A stretch of DNA of 24,399 bases. It comes from Branchiostoma floridae. Lineage: Eukaryota > Chordata > Leptocardii > Amphioxiformes > Branchiostomatidae. This document shows positions 1-8,526 of this stretch, piece by piece. The notes below the pieces were generated by a model. It had not been told where the DNA came from. It saw only the letters and a program-made list of their open reading frames with translations, and made no database searches. The position numbers and the translations under genes were made by a program. The first letter of the stretch is position 1; each line of letters opens with the position of its first letter. The stretch is from assembly GCF_000003815.2 (NCBI RefSeq), contig NC_049984.1:26641397-26665795 (forward strand). Reading direction: 5' to 3'.

Positions 1-7
1 CTCTTCG

Positions 8-943
8 ACCATGTTACCCAGCCCCGTCTACATTATTTGGCAGGGTCTGTCATATTTTAGCGACACAACAAGCTGTGATTGCCCAGTACTTTCTGTTAAT
101 TTCTTGAAGATACCCTGGAACATATACTACCTAGTATAACGTTACATTGTATATTATAATAGATATAGCAGCCTTTGGTGTTTACTTGTCAAAGTATTTT
201 GTTAGATTTTACATCTCTTAGTCTTGGTATGCAACTTTTCAAACCCAGCTTAACAAGCATTGTACTCTGCAACTGATAAAAACAGTGAAGAATCTGTAAA
301 GAATCGATATTGCTATGTGTAATGTTACATAAGGAAGAATCAATATTGCTATGTGTAAATAATGTAGAAATTCTTGCAAAGAGAGCACTCTTCCGTCTTT
401 AACATGGCACATGTGCAAAATAAACACAATTTTGCTGAGCTGACGTTACCGTGTGACAATCTTTCTAATCGTAGCCTGGATGAACATACACAAACCCTCT
501 AATATGAAGCCAAACTTCGAAAAATTATACAATTCCAGCTCTTGTCACAAGGATTCTCCTTCTACACCCCGTCTGTTGGCACGGTGCACGGTGATTGCTA
601 TCAATAGCAAGACAAAAGGAACCACAGTGTACCTGAAACTGGTGAAAGGCATAGGCCAAATCCTCGTACGCCCTCCCCCACGTGTAATCGTACCGAAGCA
701 CGCCCATTTTACGGTCGGTAGTTTCATCAAAATCCAATCGAATGTCTTCATACACATACCTTAGAAACCAGTGAAGTCTCCTGCCCGGTTACGACACAGA
801 GTTTTCCTCATCTTACAATTTGTCAAGCAAAAAAATATGTTGAAACGTTCTCCAGACACGATTTCAGGCGCCATAAACACAGCCAGCTGAGCCAGCTGGT
901 ATCCCAGGTTTCGCGCAGGCGCAGTACGTTCCGGTGACGTGCT
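8..943 (+). repeat. Left terminal inverted repeat (936 bp)
   Basis: Reverse complement of 5665-6599. The inner boundary is sharp: both arms share CCGGTGACGTGCT and then diverge (GGGGCCATG on the left, CTGTACGG on the right when reverse-complemented). The arm includes a short internal direct repeat, AGAATC(G/A)ATATTGCTATGTGTAA at about 300 and 337, and a GC-rich inner end with CGCGCAGGCGCA at 912-923, which is close to an NRF-1 site. Confidence 0.9.
453..764 (+). CDS. Possible small ORF inside the left arm, product unknown
   Basis: This is an open frame of 103 codons reading inward through the left arm; its mirror copy is at 5844-6155 on the minus strand. I do not recognise the product. There is no signal peptide or clear domain; the C-terminal half is basic and hydrophobic with a PPPRVIVPKHAHF stretch. 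Two other frames on the opposite strand are also open over about 200 bases of the same interval, so openness here may reflect composition rather than selection. The only argument for coding is that the frame is preserved in both arms, and this is weak because the arms are nearly identical. Confidence 0.15.
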   Translation: MTIFLIVAWMNIHKPSNMKPNFEKLYNSSSCHKDSPSTPRLLARCTVIAINSKTKGTTVYLKLVKGIGQILVRPPPRVIVPKHAHFTVGSFIKIQSNVFIHIP

Positions 944-958
944 GGGGCCATGAACTAT

Positions 959-1437
959 AAGGTCTCAGAACACAGTTTTTCGGGTATGGGGATTTACATG
1001 GTTAAGGACCCCAAAGTGAGGTGGTTCGACGACTCAAAACCTATAGTAGGGTGCAGATACAATTCACAAGAATTTAGTATGTTGAAGTTGAGGGTACAAG
1101 CTACAAAATATCTGAAGATGAGCATAGATTTGCCGGCTCGTTTTTCTATAACAGACACTTTGATTTGACCCCCAGCGGAGGTCATGGAACTGCAGGCGGC
1201 GAACAGGAAGTGCCGGTAACATATCAAGGCGCAAATTCCCGCCGGCCGAAAAAGCGACGTAATCCAACTTATACAGTATGAACGCCGATGTATTCCTCTA
1301 CTATTCACCACAGATTCCACCTCGCTGTCGTGCACGGAAGAATAAATACGGCCTTTGCAAGTACCGCGATGCACTATTTTAACCCGAACTACTTTTGGGG
1401 ACGGGGGTCGCGGATAATTACTGTGTTATGAGACCTT
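959..1437. mobile_element. 479-bp MITE-like element, copy A
   Basis: Starts AAGGTCTCAGAACACAG and ends CTGTGTTATGAGACCTT, giving 17-bp terminal inverted repeats with one mismatch. It starts 15 bp inside the inner end of the left arm. I saw no differences from copy B over 479 bp. Flanks are GAACTAT on the left and AAGCCAA on the right, so no target-site duplication is evident. Open frames inside it (72 codons plus, 126 codons minus) look like nothing known, and no transposase is present. Confidence 0.75.
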
Positions 1438-1763
1438 AAGCCAACTTGACCTTGGATTTCTTTACGTTCATACAATAAAACTAGTCAAGATACAAAACCG
1501 TACCAAATTTTAGAGCAGAAATCCAAATGGTTCCTGAGATATGGCCAACTTTGCACTTTGGCGCCTAGCACAGGTGTCGGCACTGTACAAGGACTATCTG
1601 AGGGGCCGCTTATTGGTCTCATTATCTCAACAAACTTGATATTCTGGTTGACTTTTTCTGTTATAAGGAGCTTGACAGACCACATTCTACCGTTCTGAGT
1701 GATTGGGGTTGGGGGTTTGTCTTTTTTAGGGCGGAAAAAGGGGGGGGGGAGTCGAGCGGGCTT

Positions 1764-1806
1764 TAGACCGCACTAAGTCCTATACTTAAGCATAGGGAAC
1801 GGTCTA
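1764..1806. repeat. Nested palindrome / potential cruciform
   Basis: Outer arms TAGACCG (1764-1770) and CGGTCTA (1800-1806) enclose a second palindrome, CCTATACTTAAGCATAGG (1779-1796), centred on CTTAAG. The two levels are roughly co-centred, so a cruciform or hairpin is plausible. Function is unknown. Confidence 0.55.
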
Positions 1807-1813
1807 GGCGGCC

Positions 1814-1827
1814 GTTGCCATGGTAAC
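1814..1827. promoter_or_regulatory. RFX X-box consensus site
   Basis: GTTGCCATGGTAAC fits the RFX X-box consensus GTNRCC-N-RGYAAC at both half sites. RFX proteins bind such sites in promoters of ciliary and other genes. Whether it is used inside this repeat is unknown. A single consensus match can occur by chance, but both half sites fit the consensus here. Confidence 0.45.
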
Positions 1828-1941
1828 GGCGGGTCAGACGGTAACGAAAATGTTACAGTTCAAGTCAGCCGAGGTCAATTACCAACATATCGGTCAAATT
1901 TAATGTGCTTGTCCGTCCCTGGGGAATTCACGCTGTGGATG

Positions 1942-2420
1942 AAGGTCTCAGAACACAGTTTTTCGGGTATGGGGATTTACATGGTTAAGGACCCCAAAGT
2001 GAGGTGGTTCGACGACTCAAAACCTATAGTAGGGTGCAGATACAATTCACAAGAATTTAGTATGTTGAAGTTGAGGGTACAAGCTACAAAATATCTGAAG
2101 ATGAGCATAGATTTGCCGGCTCGTTTTTCTATAACAGACACTTTGATTTGACCCCCAGCGGAGGTCATGGAACTGCAGGCGGCGAACAGGAAGTGCCGGT
2201 AACATATCAAGGCGCAAATTCCCGCCGGCCGAAAAAGCGACGTAATCCAACTTATACAGTATGAACGCCGATGTATTCCTCTACTATTCACCACAGATTC
2301 CACCTCGCTGTCGTGCACGGAAGAATAAATACGGCCTTTGCAAGTACCGCGATGCACTATTTTAACCCGAACTACTTTTGGGGACGGGGGTCGCGGATAA
2401 TTACTGTGTTATGAGACCTT
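1942..2420. mobile_element. 479-bp MITE-like element, copy B
   Basis: Direct copy of 959-1437 at an offset of 983 bp, with the same length and no visible substitutions. Flanks are GTGGATG on the left and AACGTAT on the right; they match neither each other nor the copy A flanks. Both copies are followed by AA, giving TTAA across the right end, but the left ends read ATAA and TGAA, so a TTAA target duplication is not supported. Confidence 0.75.
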
Positions 2421-2593
2421 AACGTATCACGTGGCATTCTGGTAATCCTACACGCACACCTGGACCGTTCCATTGTATGGTGGGAGGATTGGAATCAATG
2501 TCATTTGCGCACAGGCAATGGCGCATTCTCAGTCTTTTCTTTTGCTATTCATATTTCAGCCATACCATAGGTGGGGGCCCCAAAGCCCTTTTC

Positions 2594-2780
2594 CGTAGAG
2601 CGTAATCGGCGGTTTTAATTCTACGTACTCCGTAGCGGGACCGCTCGAATTCAACGTAGAGCGTAATCGGTGCATTTTGCGTCGAGCGATATTGGCCCCT
2701 TTAATTTAACGTATTACGTAGAAGCTAACCGGATTTTACCGTAAAACGTAATTCATATTAATTTTTCGTCAAGCGTAATC
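2594..2780. repeat. Left block of GTAGAGCGTAAT motifs
   Basis: CGTAGAGCGTAAT occurs at 2594-2606 and 2655-2667, with degenerate versions after them (GCGTCGAGCGAT, AACGTATTACGTAG, CAAGCGTAATC), separated by TTTTAATT-type spacers. A matching block lies at 3701-3781. Paired clusters of a short motif look like subterminal repeats of a DNA transposon, bracketing 2594-3781. Confidence 0.6.
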
Positions 2781-2810
2781 AAAGTTTCATTAAACTTAAC
2801 TAGTCTACCG

Positions 2811-3433
2811 GCAAATTTTACCCGCGAAAATGCTGGAAATTGCGTTTCAAAGGGTCCAGATTTCAAAATTTCGCCGGACATTCCTTGCTATGGCTCAACA
2901 CTTCGGCACTGGACATGGTGAAAATATGTTGCGGGAGCGTCGTCCCCCAACTAGTAGAAATCTTTTTACCGACCTTAGCTTAGTTAACAAGCAAAATGTG
3001 CCCCTTAAATGCAAGAAATGGCATTTCAGAGGGTCGAGATTTCAATTTTTCTCCGGGCGCCGGGCGGCCCTTGCCAAGGCTTGCGACGGCTTGGGCCTAG
3101 CCTCCGGCGCTTACGACTCTCAGGCGCTCGTCGCCCTCAAAGACGTTTCTCTGACAGAAATGTCATTACATTGAGCATATGGTCTGCCAGCAAAATTTGT
3201 CCCTCAAAATGCAGGAAATGGTGTTTCAGAGGGTAAAAATTTCCAAATTTTCCCGTACCTACCTTGCGACTGTTCGTGCATTCGGCACTCGAAATCTGAA
3301 AATGATGTTTGGGGGCGTTGCCCAGCTTAAAGCTAAAACCATGTGAATTTCTGATTGGATGCTATTTAACTTAGCTTAGTCTGTGAGCAAAATTTGCCCT
3401 TCAAAATGCTTAAAATGGCGTTTCAGAGGGTCA
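2811..3433. repeat. Degenerate tandem repeat, ~180-199 bp period, four anchors
   Basis: The phrase GCAAAATTTG..CTCAAAATGC, followed by AAATGGCGTTTCAGAGGGTC, recurs at about 2811, 2991, 3189 and 3388, a spacing of 180, 198 and 199 bp. Sequence between anchors is diverged. The last unit runs into GGGGGAGCATGCCCCCGG, a hairpin-capable phrase of a type I associate with dispersed repeats in marine invertebrates (memory, not checked). Open frames at 2830-3236 come from these repeats and are not treated as genes. Confidence 0.65.
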
Positions 3434-3700
3434 AGATTTCACAATATTCCCGGGGGAGCATGCCCCCGGACGCCCTAGGATTGTCGTGCCTCCGCTTTCG
3501 GTGCTACAAGTGCTGAAAATTACGTCACATAAGAAATTTGCTGTCGCCGCCTTTGGCCAGCAAGACGTCTTTAAGAAGTTAAGTTTTAATCTTATTGATG
3601 GAATTATCAGTTTTGTTTAGATCTCATCTTCACATGTTCTGCCGTCGGCGGAGTTCAGCCAAAAGACAATAAATATTTGCATAATGCATTATGAAATTTC

Positions 3701-3781
3701 GTAATTTAGCGTAGAGCGTAATGAAGCGTCCATAATTTAGCGTATTACGTAGCCGGCCCTCCCGAATTTAGCGTAGAGCGT
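3701..3781. repeat. Right block of GTAGAGCGTAAT motifs
   Basis: GCGTAGAGCGTAAT (3709-3722), GCGTATTACGTAG and GCGTAGAGCG (3771-3780) repeat with AATTTA spacers, in the same orientation as the left block. GGGCCCC-type sequence lies just outside both blocks (near 2575 and 3800), possibly weak inverted ends of a nested element. Confidence 0.55.
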
Positions 3782-3811
3782 TGTCGGTACCCCCCCTTAG
3801 GGGCCCTCGGT

Positions 3812-4790
3812 ATAGGACGAAATTGTATTCGTAATGTTCCCTCTTTTTTCTCCTGCCAAATCTCAAAACACGTTCTCTCCGTCGTTCCTGGACCGAATGA
3901 CCTGAAATTTGGCACAAGTGTACAGTGGGCCAATAGCCAGATGTGTTTTTTCTTCCATTTTTATATTTCAGCCATACATAGTATGGTGAAATATATTGTA
4001 TTCGTAATGTTTCTTCTTTCTTTCTTTCTTCTTCTTCTTCTTTCTCCTGTCAAATCTTCAAAGTGATTCATCTCCGCCGTTCCTGGACCGAATGATCTGA
4101 AATTTGGCACAGGGGTAGAATGGGCCAATACCTTGATGCTTTTTTCTCAGTTTTTTCATATCTACCTCTAAAATGATTTTATTGAGATTTTTTGGTCAAT
4201 TTTAGACCAAAACTGTATATTTTGGCCCCTGTACCCTGGTATTACAACCAAATGAGCTGAAATTTGACAGAGATGTGCCTTGATAATGCCCCCATATAAA
4301 TTCGATAACACTTTTGGTGTACAGTACAACAAAATGCTTATTTTTGCGATTTTTTGACCAATTTTTGACCAAAAAAGGACACTTTTGGCCCCTGTACCCT
4401 GGTATTACAACCAAATGAGCTGAAATTTGACAGAGATGTGCCTTGATAATGCCCCCATATAAATTCAATAACACTTTTGGTGTACAGTTCAACAAAATGC
4501 TTATTTTTGCGATTTTTTGACCAATTTTTGACCAAAAAAGGACACTTTTGGCTCCTGTACCTTGGTATTGCAACCGAATGAACTGAAATTTGACACAGAT
4601 GTGCCTTGATAATCCCTTCATATAAATTCAATAACACTTTTGGTGTACAGTGCAACAAAATGCTTATTTTTGCGATTTTTGGCCAATTTTTGACCAAAAA
4701 AGGACACTTTTGGCTCCTGTTCCCTGGTATTACAATTAAATGACCTGAAATTTGGTATAGATAGGCATTATATACTTGGTAACAAGATTC
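3812..4790. repeat. Tandem array, ~165-bp monomers grading into exact 163-bp units
   Basis: All units share a core of the form CCTGG..CGAATGA.CTGAAATTTGGCA. Units starting near 3812 and 3981 are diverged and carry T/C-rich expansions (a TTCTT microsatellite at about 4010-4045). From about 4210 the units are very similar, with CTTTTGGTGTACAG starting at 4311, 4474 and 4637, a period of exactly 163 bp. The next unit decays near 4740. Because 163 is not a multiple of three, the long minus-strand open frames across this array are artefacts. Confidence 0.8.
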
Positions 4791-5020
4791 AAGTAAATTT
4801 TTTGACATAAACAACTTTAAAATGATTAATTTTGGCACTTTTCTGAGGGGAAATTTGTTTTCTTTTGGCCTCCTGACGTGACCTTCCGTGACCCCGCACA
4901 GAGCCACACCTGTGCGCGTCAGCCGGCGAGTTAATTGAATCAAAGACCTAGCCAATCAGCGAAGAGGAGGCCAAAGGCTAATTAATATTCATAAGCGGGG
5001 CCTCATGATCCCGTATATAG
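4705..5020 (+). repeat. Diverged direct repeat, copy 1, with promoter-like core
   Basis: Aligns by eye with 5335-5640 at an offset of about 605-630 bp. Best-conserved parts are ATTTGGTATAGATAGGCAT, GGGGAAATT.GTTTTCTTT, AGCCAATCAGCGAAGAGGA and GGCTAATTAATATTCATAAG. The intervening sequence has diverged considerably. Confidence 0.7.
4952..5020 (+). promoter_or_regulatory. CCAAT and TATA-like promoter module
   Basis: A CCAAT box (CCAATCAGCG, 4952-4961) is followed by TAATTAATATTCATAAGCGG and then GTATATAG (5013-5020). The CCAAT-TATA distance is about 61 bp, as expected for a Pol II core promoter pointing right. CCAAT and the AT-rich element are conserved in the second copy (CCAAT at 5578-5582) although flanking bases have drifted; the TATA-like box is not. 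Use as a promoter is inference. Confidence 0.4.
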
Positions 5021-5334
5021 CAGTGTTCCTGCCAGGGGGAGCGAAGCCCGCCTAAGGCTCTCGCATTTTAGACTATTCAGAAGGCTTTATATTGTATCAG
5101 TTCTTAGGGGCATATCTATGATAATCGCAGCAGTCACTTAACTTCTCTTCAGGAGTTTAGCGTAACACTATTTCAGGTCAAACCGTCAAAGGCAAATAAA
5201 AACAAACTTTAACGTTACTGAGTTCAACAGTACTTATAACTTGTTATCCGAAGTTGAAACGCTAGCGATGGTATTTTCGCTGCGCTGTTAGCTCCGTGCG
5301 ACTGTTGTTGACGGTCTTATAACGGAATATTTTG
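5021..5334. other. Gene-free spacer between the duplicated modules
   Basis: About 310 bp with no credible open frame. It is unique within the window as far as I can see. No gene signal found. Confidence 0.5.
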
Positions 5335-5640
5335 CACCCCTGTACCCTGGTATGAGTAACATTTGGTATAGATAGGCATAAGATAGTCGGTAAAATGATC
5401 CAAGTAAAATTTTTGGCATAAAGTACTGTAAAAGGCTTAATTACAGCACTTTTTTTTTAGGGGAAATTGGTTTTCTTTCGTTCTCCATGCCATGACCTTT
5501 CGGACGTTCACCCCACAGAGCCGACATCTGCACCTGCGTCTAGCCGGCAGGAAGAGTTAATTCAATTAATGGTTCAGCCAATCAGCGAAGAGGAAAGCGA
5601 AGGCTAATTAATATTCATAAGCGGGACCACACAATACGTT
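5335..5640 (+). repeat. Diverged direct repeat, copy 2
   Basis: Second copy of 4705-5020, ending about 25 bp before the right arm. It keeps CCAATCAGCGAAGAGGA and GGCTAATTAATATTCATAAG but has no TATA-like box. Its position would direct transcription into the right arm. Confidence 0.65.
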
Positions 5641-5664
5641 AACTTGAAGACTCAGGCCGTACAG

Positions 5665-6599
5665 AGCACGTCACCGGAACGTACTGCGCCTGCGCGAAAC
5701 CTGGGATACCAGCTGGCTCAGCTGGCTGTGTTTATGGCGCCTGAAATCGTGTCTGGAGAACGTTTCAACATATTTTTTTGCTTGACAAATTGTAAGATGA
5801 GGAAAACTCTGTGTCGTAACCGGGCAGGAGACTTCACTGGTTTCTAAGGTATGTGTATGAAGACATTCGATTGGATTTTGATGAAACTACCGACCGTAAA
5901 ATGGGCGTGCTTCGGTACGATTACACGTGGGGGAGGGCGTACGAGGATTTGGCCTATGCCTTTCACCAGTTTCAGGTACACTGTGGTTCCTTTTGTCTTG
6001 CTATTGATAGCAATCACCGTGCACCGTGCCAACAGACGGGGTGTAGAAGGAGAATCCTTGTGACAAGAGCTGGAATTGTATAATTTTTCGAAGTTTGGCT
6101 TCATATTAGAGGGTTTGTGTATGTTCATCCAGGCTACGATTAGAAAGATTGTCACACGGTAACGTCAGCTCAGCAAAATTGTGTTTATTTTGCACATGTG
6201 CCATGTTAAAGACGGAAGAGTGCTCTCTTTGCAAGAATTTCTACATTATTTACACATAGCAATATTGATTCTTCCTTATGTAACATTACACATAGCAATA
6301 TCGATTCTTTACAGATTCTTCACTGTTTTTATCAGTTGCAGAGTACAATGCTTGTTAAGCTGGGTTTGAAAAGTTGCATACCAAGACTAAGAGATGTAAA
6401 ATCTAACAAAATACTTTGACAAGTAAACACCAAAGGCTTCTATATCTATTATAATATACAATGTAACGTTATACTAGGTAGTATATGTTCCAGGGTTCTT
6501 CAAGAAATTAACAGAAAGTACTGGGCAATCACAGCTTGTTGTGTCGCTAAAATATGACAGACCCTGCCAAATAATGTAGACGGGGCTGGGTAACATGGT
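5665..6599 (-). repeat. Right terminal inverted repeat (935 bp)
   Basis: Reverse complement of 8-943. Read rightward it starts with CACGTCACCGG and TGCGCCTGCGCG (5685-5696), which is one base from the NRF-1 consensus. Further on, CTAAGGTATGT (splice-donor-like, GT at 5849-5850) follows a short open stretch. Thus each arm could carry an outward-reading promoter and first exon; this is inference from motifs only. Confidence 0.9.
5844..6155 (-). CDS. Mirror copy of the small ORF in the right arm, product unknown
   Basis: Identical 103-codon frame to 453-764, reading toward the centre of the element. The same doubts apply: overlapping opposite-strand frames (5851-6063 and 5853-6083) are also open, and no domain is recognised. 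Confidence 0.15.
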   Translation of the reverse strand: MTIFLIVAWMNIHKPSNMKPNFEKLYNSSSCHKDSPSTPRLLARCTVIAINSKTKGTTVYLKLVKGIGQILVRPPPRVIVPKHAHFTVGSFIKIQSNVFIHIP

Positions 6600-6706
6600 T
6601 ACAAACGTGTACATACTACATGTACAAACATTTTACATGCTCCACTTTCCCTTTTATATCAGCAAAAACTTTATTGTAAACAACAACTTTGAAAGGCAAC
6701 GTTCGG

Positions 6707-6876
6707 TTATACAACAATGTATATGAAATGTATGGCATGCTTGTTCTTTGTCAACAGATGTGTATACTGAGTCATACTCATAGCAAGGAGGTCCTTGGTC
6801 ATAGGTAACCAAGCGTCCAGTTCAGCCAAGACGACCATGTGAGTAGCAGGTGAGTATCTGGGCCATGTTGAAGAGC
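6707..6876 (-). CDS. C-terminal exon of an unrecognised protein
   Basis: The minus strand shows a good acceptor (CCTTTGTTTCTCAG) followed by an open frame, entered in phase 1, of about 55 codons ending at a TAA. The peptide contains TWPRYSPATHMVVLAELDAW and later MTQYTHLLTKNKHAIHFIYIVV-type sequence, a balanced composition typical of real protein. I do not recognise the family and see no zinc finger, signal peptide or repeat. Upstream exons would lie to the right, where a gap (6940-7123) begins only 64 bp beyond the acceptor, so the rest may be missing from the assembly. It could be the last exon of the protease-like gene's neighbour or of an independent gene. Confidence 0.45.
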
Positions 6877-6939
6877 CTGAGAAACAAAGGACAATAGAAT
6901 TAAGTGTGGAGTGCAAGTCAAGGTCTCACTCACTGTTTG

Positions 6940-7123
6940 NNNNNNNNNNNNNNNNNNNNNNNNNNNNNNNNNNNNNNNNNNNNNNNNNNNNNNNNNNNNN
7001 NNNNNNNNNNNNNNNNNNNNNNNNNNNNNNNNNNNNNNNNNNNNNNNNNNNNNNNNNNNNNNNNNNNNNNNNNNNNNNNNNNNNNNNNNNNNNNNNNNNN
7101 NNNNNNNNNNNNNNNNNNNNNNN
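6940..7123. other. Assembly gap (184 N)
   Basis: Unresolved bases. The gap lies between two minus-strand exon candidates (6707-6876 and 7368-8192). Confidence 0.99.
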
Positions 7124-7285
7124 ATGTGACATGGACAGATTGTTTTGTATCTGTGGTTTTATGAATATCTCGTGAACTTTGATGCATGAAGTGAAAATGT
7201 AAGCAATGCTATTGTTATATATAATTTGTAGCAATGATGATCAGTTGCTTTAAAACATCTTCAATTGTAATACACCATATGACTA

Positions 7286-7307
7286 TGACTGACTGACTGA
7301 CTGACTG
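7286..7307. repeat. (TGAC)n microsatellite
   Basis: Five tandem copies of a GACT tetranucleotide. Confidence 0.85.
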
Positions 7308-7367
7308 CTCAATTGAAGAATTGTGTTTAACATTTGTAACTTTCAGGAACATGTGTGTGGCACTTAC

Positions 7368-8192
7368 TCAGCTGACTACTACAACTGTTCCCAGTCGGAC
7401 ACAACCAAGGTGGATCCTGTAAGACTGCAGCATGGACTGGACTACTTGTACAGGGTGGCTGATGTCCTTCTGTCCTATGGTGAGTAAGGCACCATTCTGT
7501 CCATGTAAATGGCTGTCAAACATGACAATCTGTTGTGCAGTAGAGGTGAATGATATGGTGTTGCCGCTCTGCGTATACAGGAGGGCCTGCCCATTCTGCA
7601 GGTTAGCAACATGATGCCTCAGTCCATGTTCCGTGTCAAGCTCAAATTCCACAGCTTGTTCTGTAGACAAAGTTGAGAATGGGCTGGGGATGACACGATT
7701 TGCTTCCTCAACAGTCAGCAGACATCCAGTGGAGAAATGGGTGTCGTATAGTCGATTACCCTCTCTCATCACTTCAACAGCAAGGAGCACAATGTTATTA
7801 CCTATGGTAGGTGAAGACAGACATCTGTGCGCAAACAGGAGAGATATCACTGCACAAGCATTGCTGCCACCAACTCGTCTGTCTATGGTGGATTGTGACA
7901 GTTCATGAGGGAAGATGAATTTCTTGATGTTTGATGGCTGTGTTTGACAGTTTGATGGCTGTGTTTGGCAGCTTGAGGGCTGTGTTTGGCGGTTTCTTTC
8001 TTCCTCTACACGTGCTTGAGCCAATAGGCTTGGACATGTAATTGTTCCTTTGCGCGATTTGACATGTCCCGGTTTTCTACAATGTGAACATCGCCGCTGT
8101 TTGACTATTGGCAGATTTTTCTGATGCAGGACTGTGGAGCTTTCACCAGGCTGTGGCACAGCTGGCCATTCTTGAACTGTGTTTTGCTCAGC
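7368..8192 (-). CDS. Candidate papain-like cysteine protease with a zinc-knuckle-like motif, C-terminal exon
   Basis: The frame is open from 8597 to a TGA at 7368 (409 codons), but the first ~130 codons include a LINE tail and a T/C-rich tract that looks like the pyrimidine stretch of an acceptor. I therefore place the exon start near 8192; one N at 8197 obscures it. Seen in the 409-residue frame: Cys170-x2-Cys173-x4-His178-x9-Cys188, a CCHC-like knuckle; a short CQTQPSN repeat (about 205-223); then GGSNACAVISLLFAHR with Asn246-Ala-Cys248, and later MFDSHLHGQNGALL with Asp361-x-His363. A Cys in an N-A-C context near the start and a D-S-H motif before a Gly-rich turn fit a papain-fold peptidase, similar in layout to tegument-type deubiquitinases (peptidase C76) and to protease modules in animal mobile elements. 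Family assignment is inference from motif layout, not a search. Confidence 0.55.
   Translation of the reverse strand, partial: AEQNTVQEWPAVPQPGESSTVLHQKNLPIVKQRRCSHCRKPGHVKSRKGTITCPSLLAQARVEEERNRQTQPSSCQTQPSNCQTQPSNIKKFIFPHELSQSTIDRRVGGSNACAVISLLFAHRCLSSPTIGNNIVLLAVEVMREGNRLYDTHFSTGCLLTVEEANRVIPSPFSTLSTEQAVEFELDTEHGLRHHVANLQNGQALLYTQSGNTISFTSTAQQIVMFDSHLHGQNGALLTIGQKDISHPVQVVQSMLQSYRIHLGCVRLGTVVVVS
7930..7993. repeat. 21-bp coding tandem repeat (3 units)
   Basis: Three units of the TTTGATGGCTGTGTTTG(A/G)CAG type encode the C-Q-T-Q-P-S-N heptads in the linker between zinc-knuckle-like motif and protease-like domain. 21 bp keeps the frame. Confidence 0.75.
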
Positions 8193-8526
8193 CTTTNGAT
8201 GAGAGAGGAGAAGAAAAAGCAGAAGAAAGAACAAACCGGCTAAAATATAGTTATATAAACGTTCAAAATTATGGTCGCATAACACAGTGTTTATGTGTAC
8301 AAAAGTAGGTCGGGCACAAAATAGGGCGTCGCAGTTCTTGAAAAGCCATAGAAATTTGTCTGTGCGCGTCATCGAGTCGGAAACTGTGGTGGATAGTAGA
8401 GGGATATGTAAGCTTTGAGGCTGTATGAGTTGGGTTACGATGTTTGTTTGGCTGGGTAGAATTTCGCGCACTAATCCGGTTCCCGCTACTTCCGTGTGTC
8501 GGCTGCAGGATGGTGACCTCCGCTTT

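Larger units (their letters stand above)
1438..1941. other. Spacer between the two 479-bp copies
   Basis: About 500 bp without a gene. It contains a G-rich run near 1740-1750, an imperfect palindrome (1764-1806) and an X-box-like motif (1814-1827). Nothing else is recognised. Confidence 0.6.
8..6599. mobile_element. Large foldback-like element with ~936-bp terminal inverted repeats
   Basis: The two ends are near-perfect reverse complements: the left arm begins ACCATGTTACCC and the right arm ends GGGTAACATGGT. The 4.7 kb between the arms contains nested repeats but no recognisable transposase, so the element looks non-autonomous. Bases outside the arms (CTCTTCG on the left, TACAAAC on the right) do not match, so no target-site duplication is visible; only 7 bases of left flank are available. 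Long arms around a repeat-rich core resemble foldback-type DNA elements, but an inverted segmental duplication or a mis-assembled palindrome would look similar. The arms differ by only a few single-base changes (a TA/A difference and a C/A difference near the outer end were seen), which implies recent origin or ongoing conversion. Confidence 0.75.

Noticed and set aside
8-943. Considered as a ProtoRAG-type terminal repeat
   Set aside because: The ends do not begin with the CACTATG-like heptamer, the arms are far too long, and no RAG1-like or RAG2-like sequence was seen.
994-2357. Identical 126-codon minus-strand frames in both 479-bp copies
   Set aside because: The identity is explained by the DNA repeat itself. 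Overlapping plus-strand frames are also open and no protein family is recognisable.
2830-3236. Plus-strand frames of 114 and 75 codons
   Set aside because: They consist of the degenerate ~190-bp repeat translated in different frames.
4202-4955. Long minus-strand open frames (139 and 205 codons) with repeated peptides
   Set aside because: They read through the 163-bp tandem array; the same DNA unit is translated in different frames in successive copies, so selection on protein is not acting.
6904-7234. Open frames across the first N run
   Set aside because: They are open only because unknown bases do not give stops.
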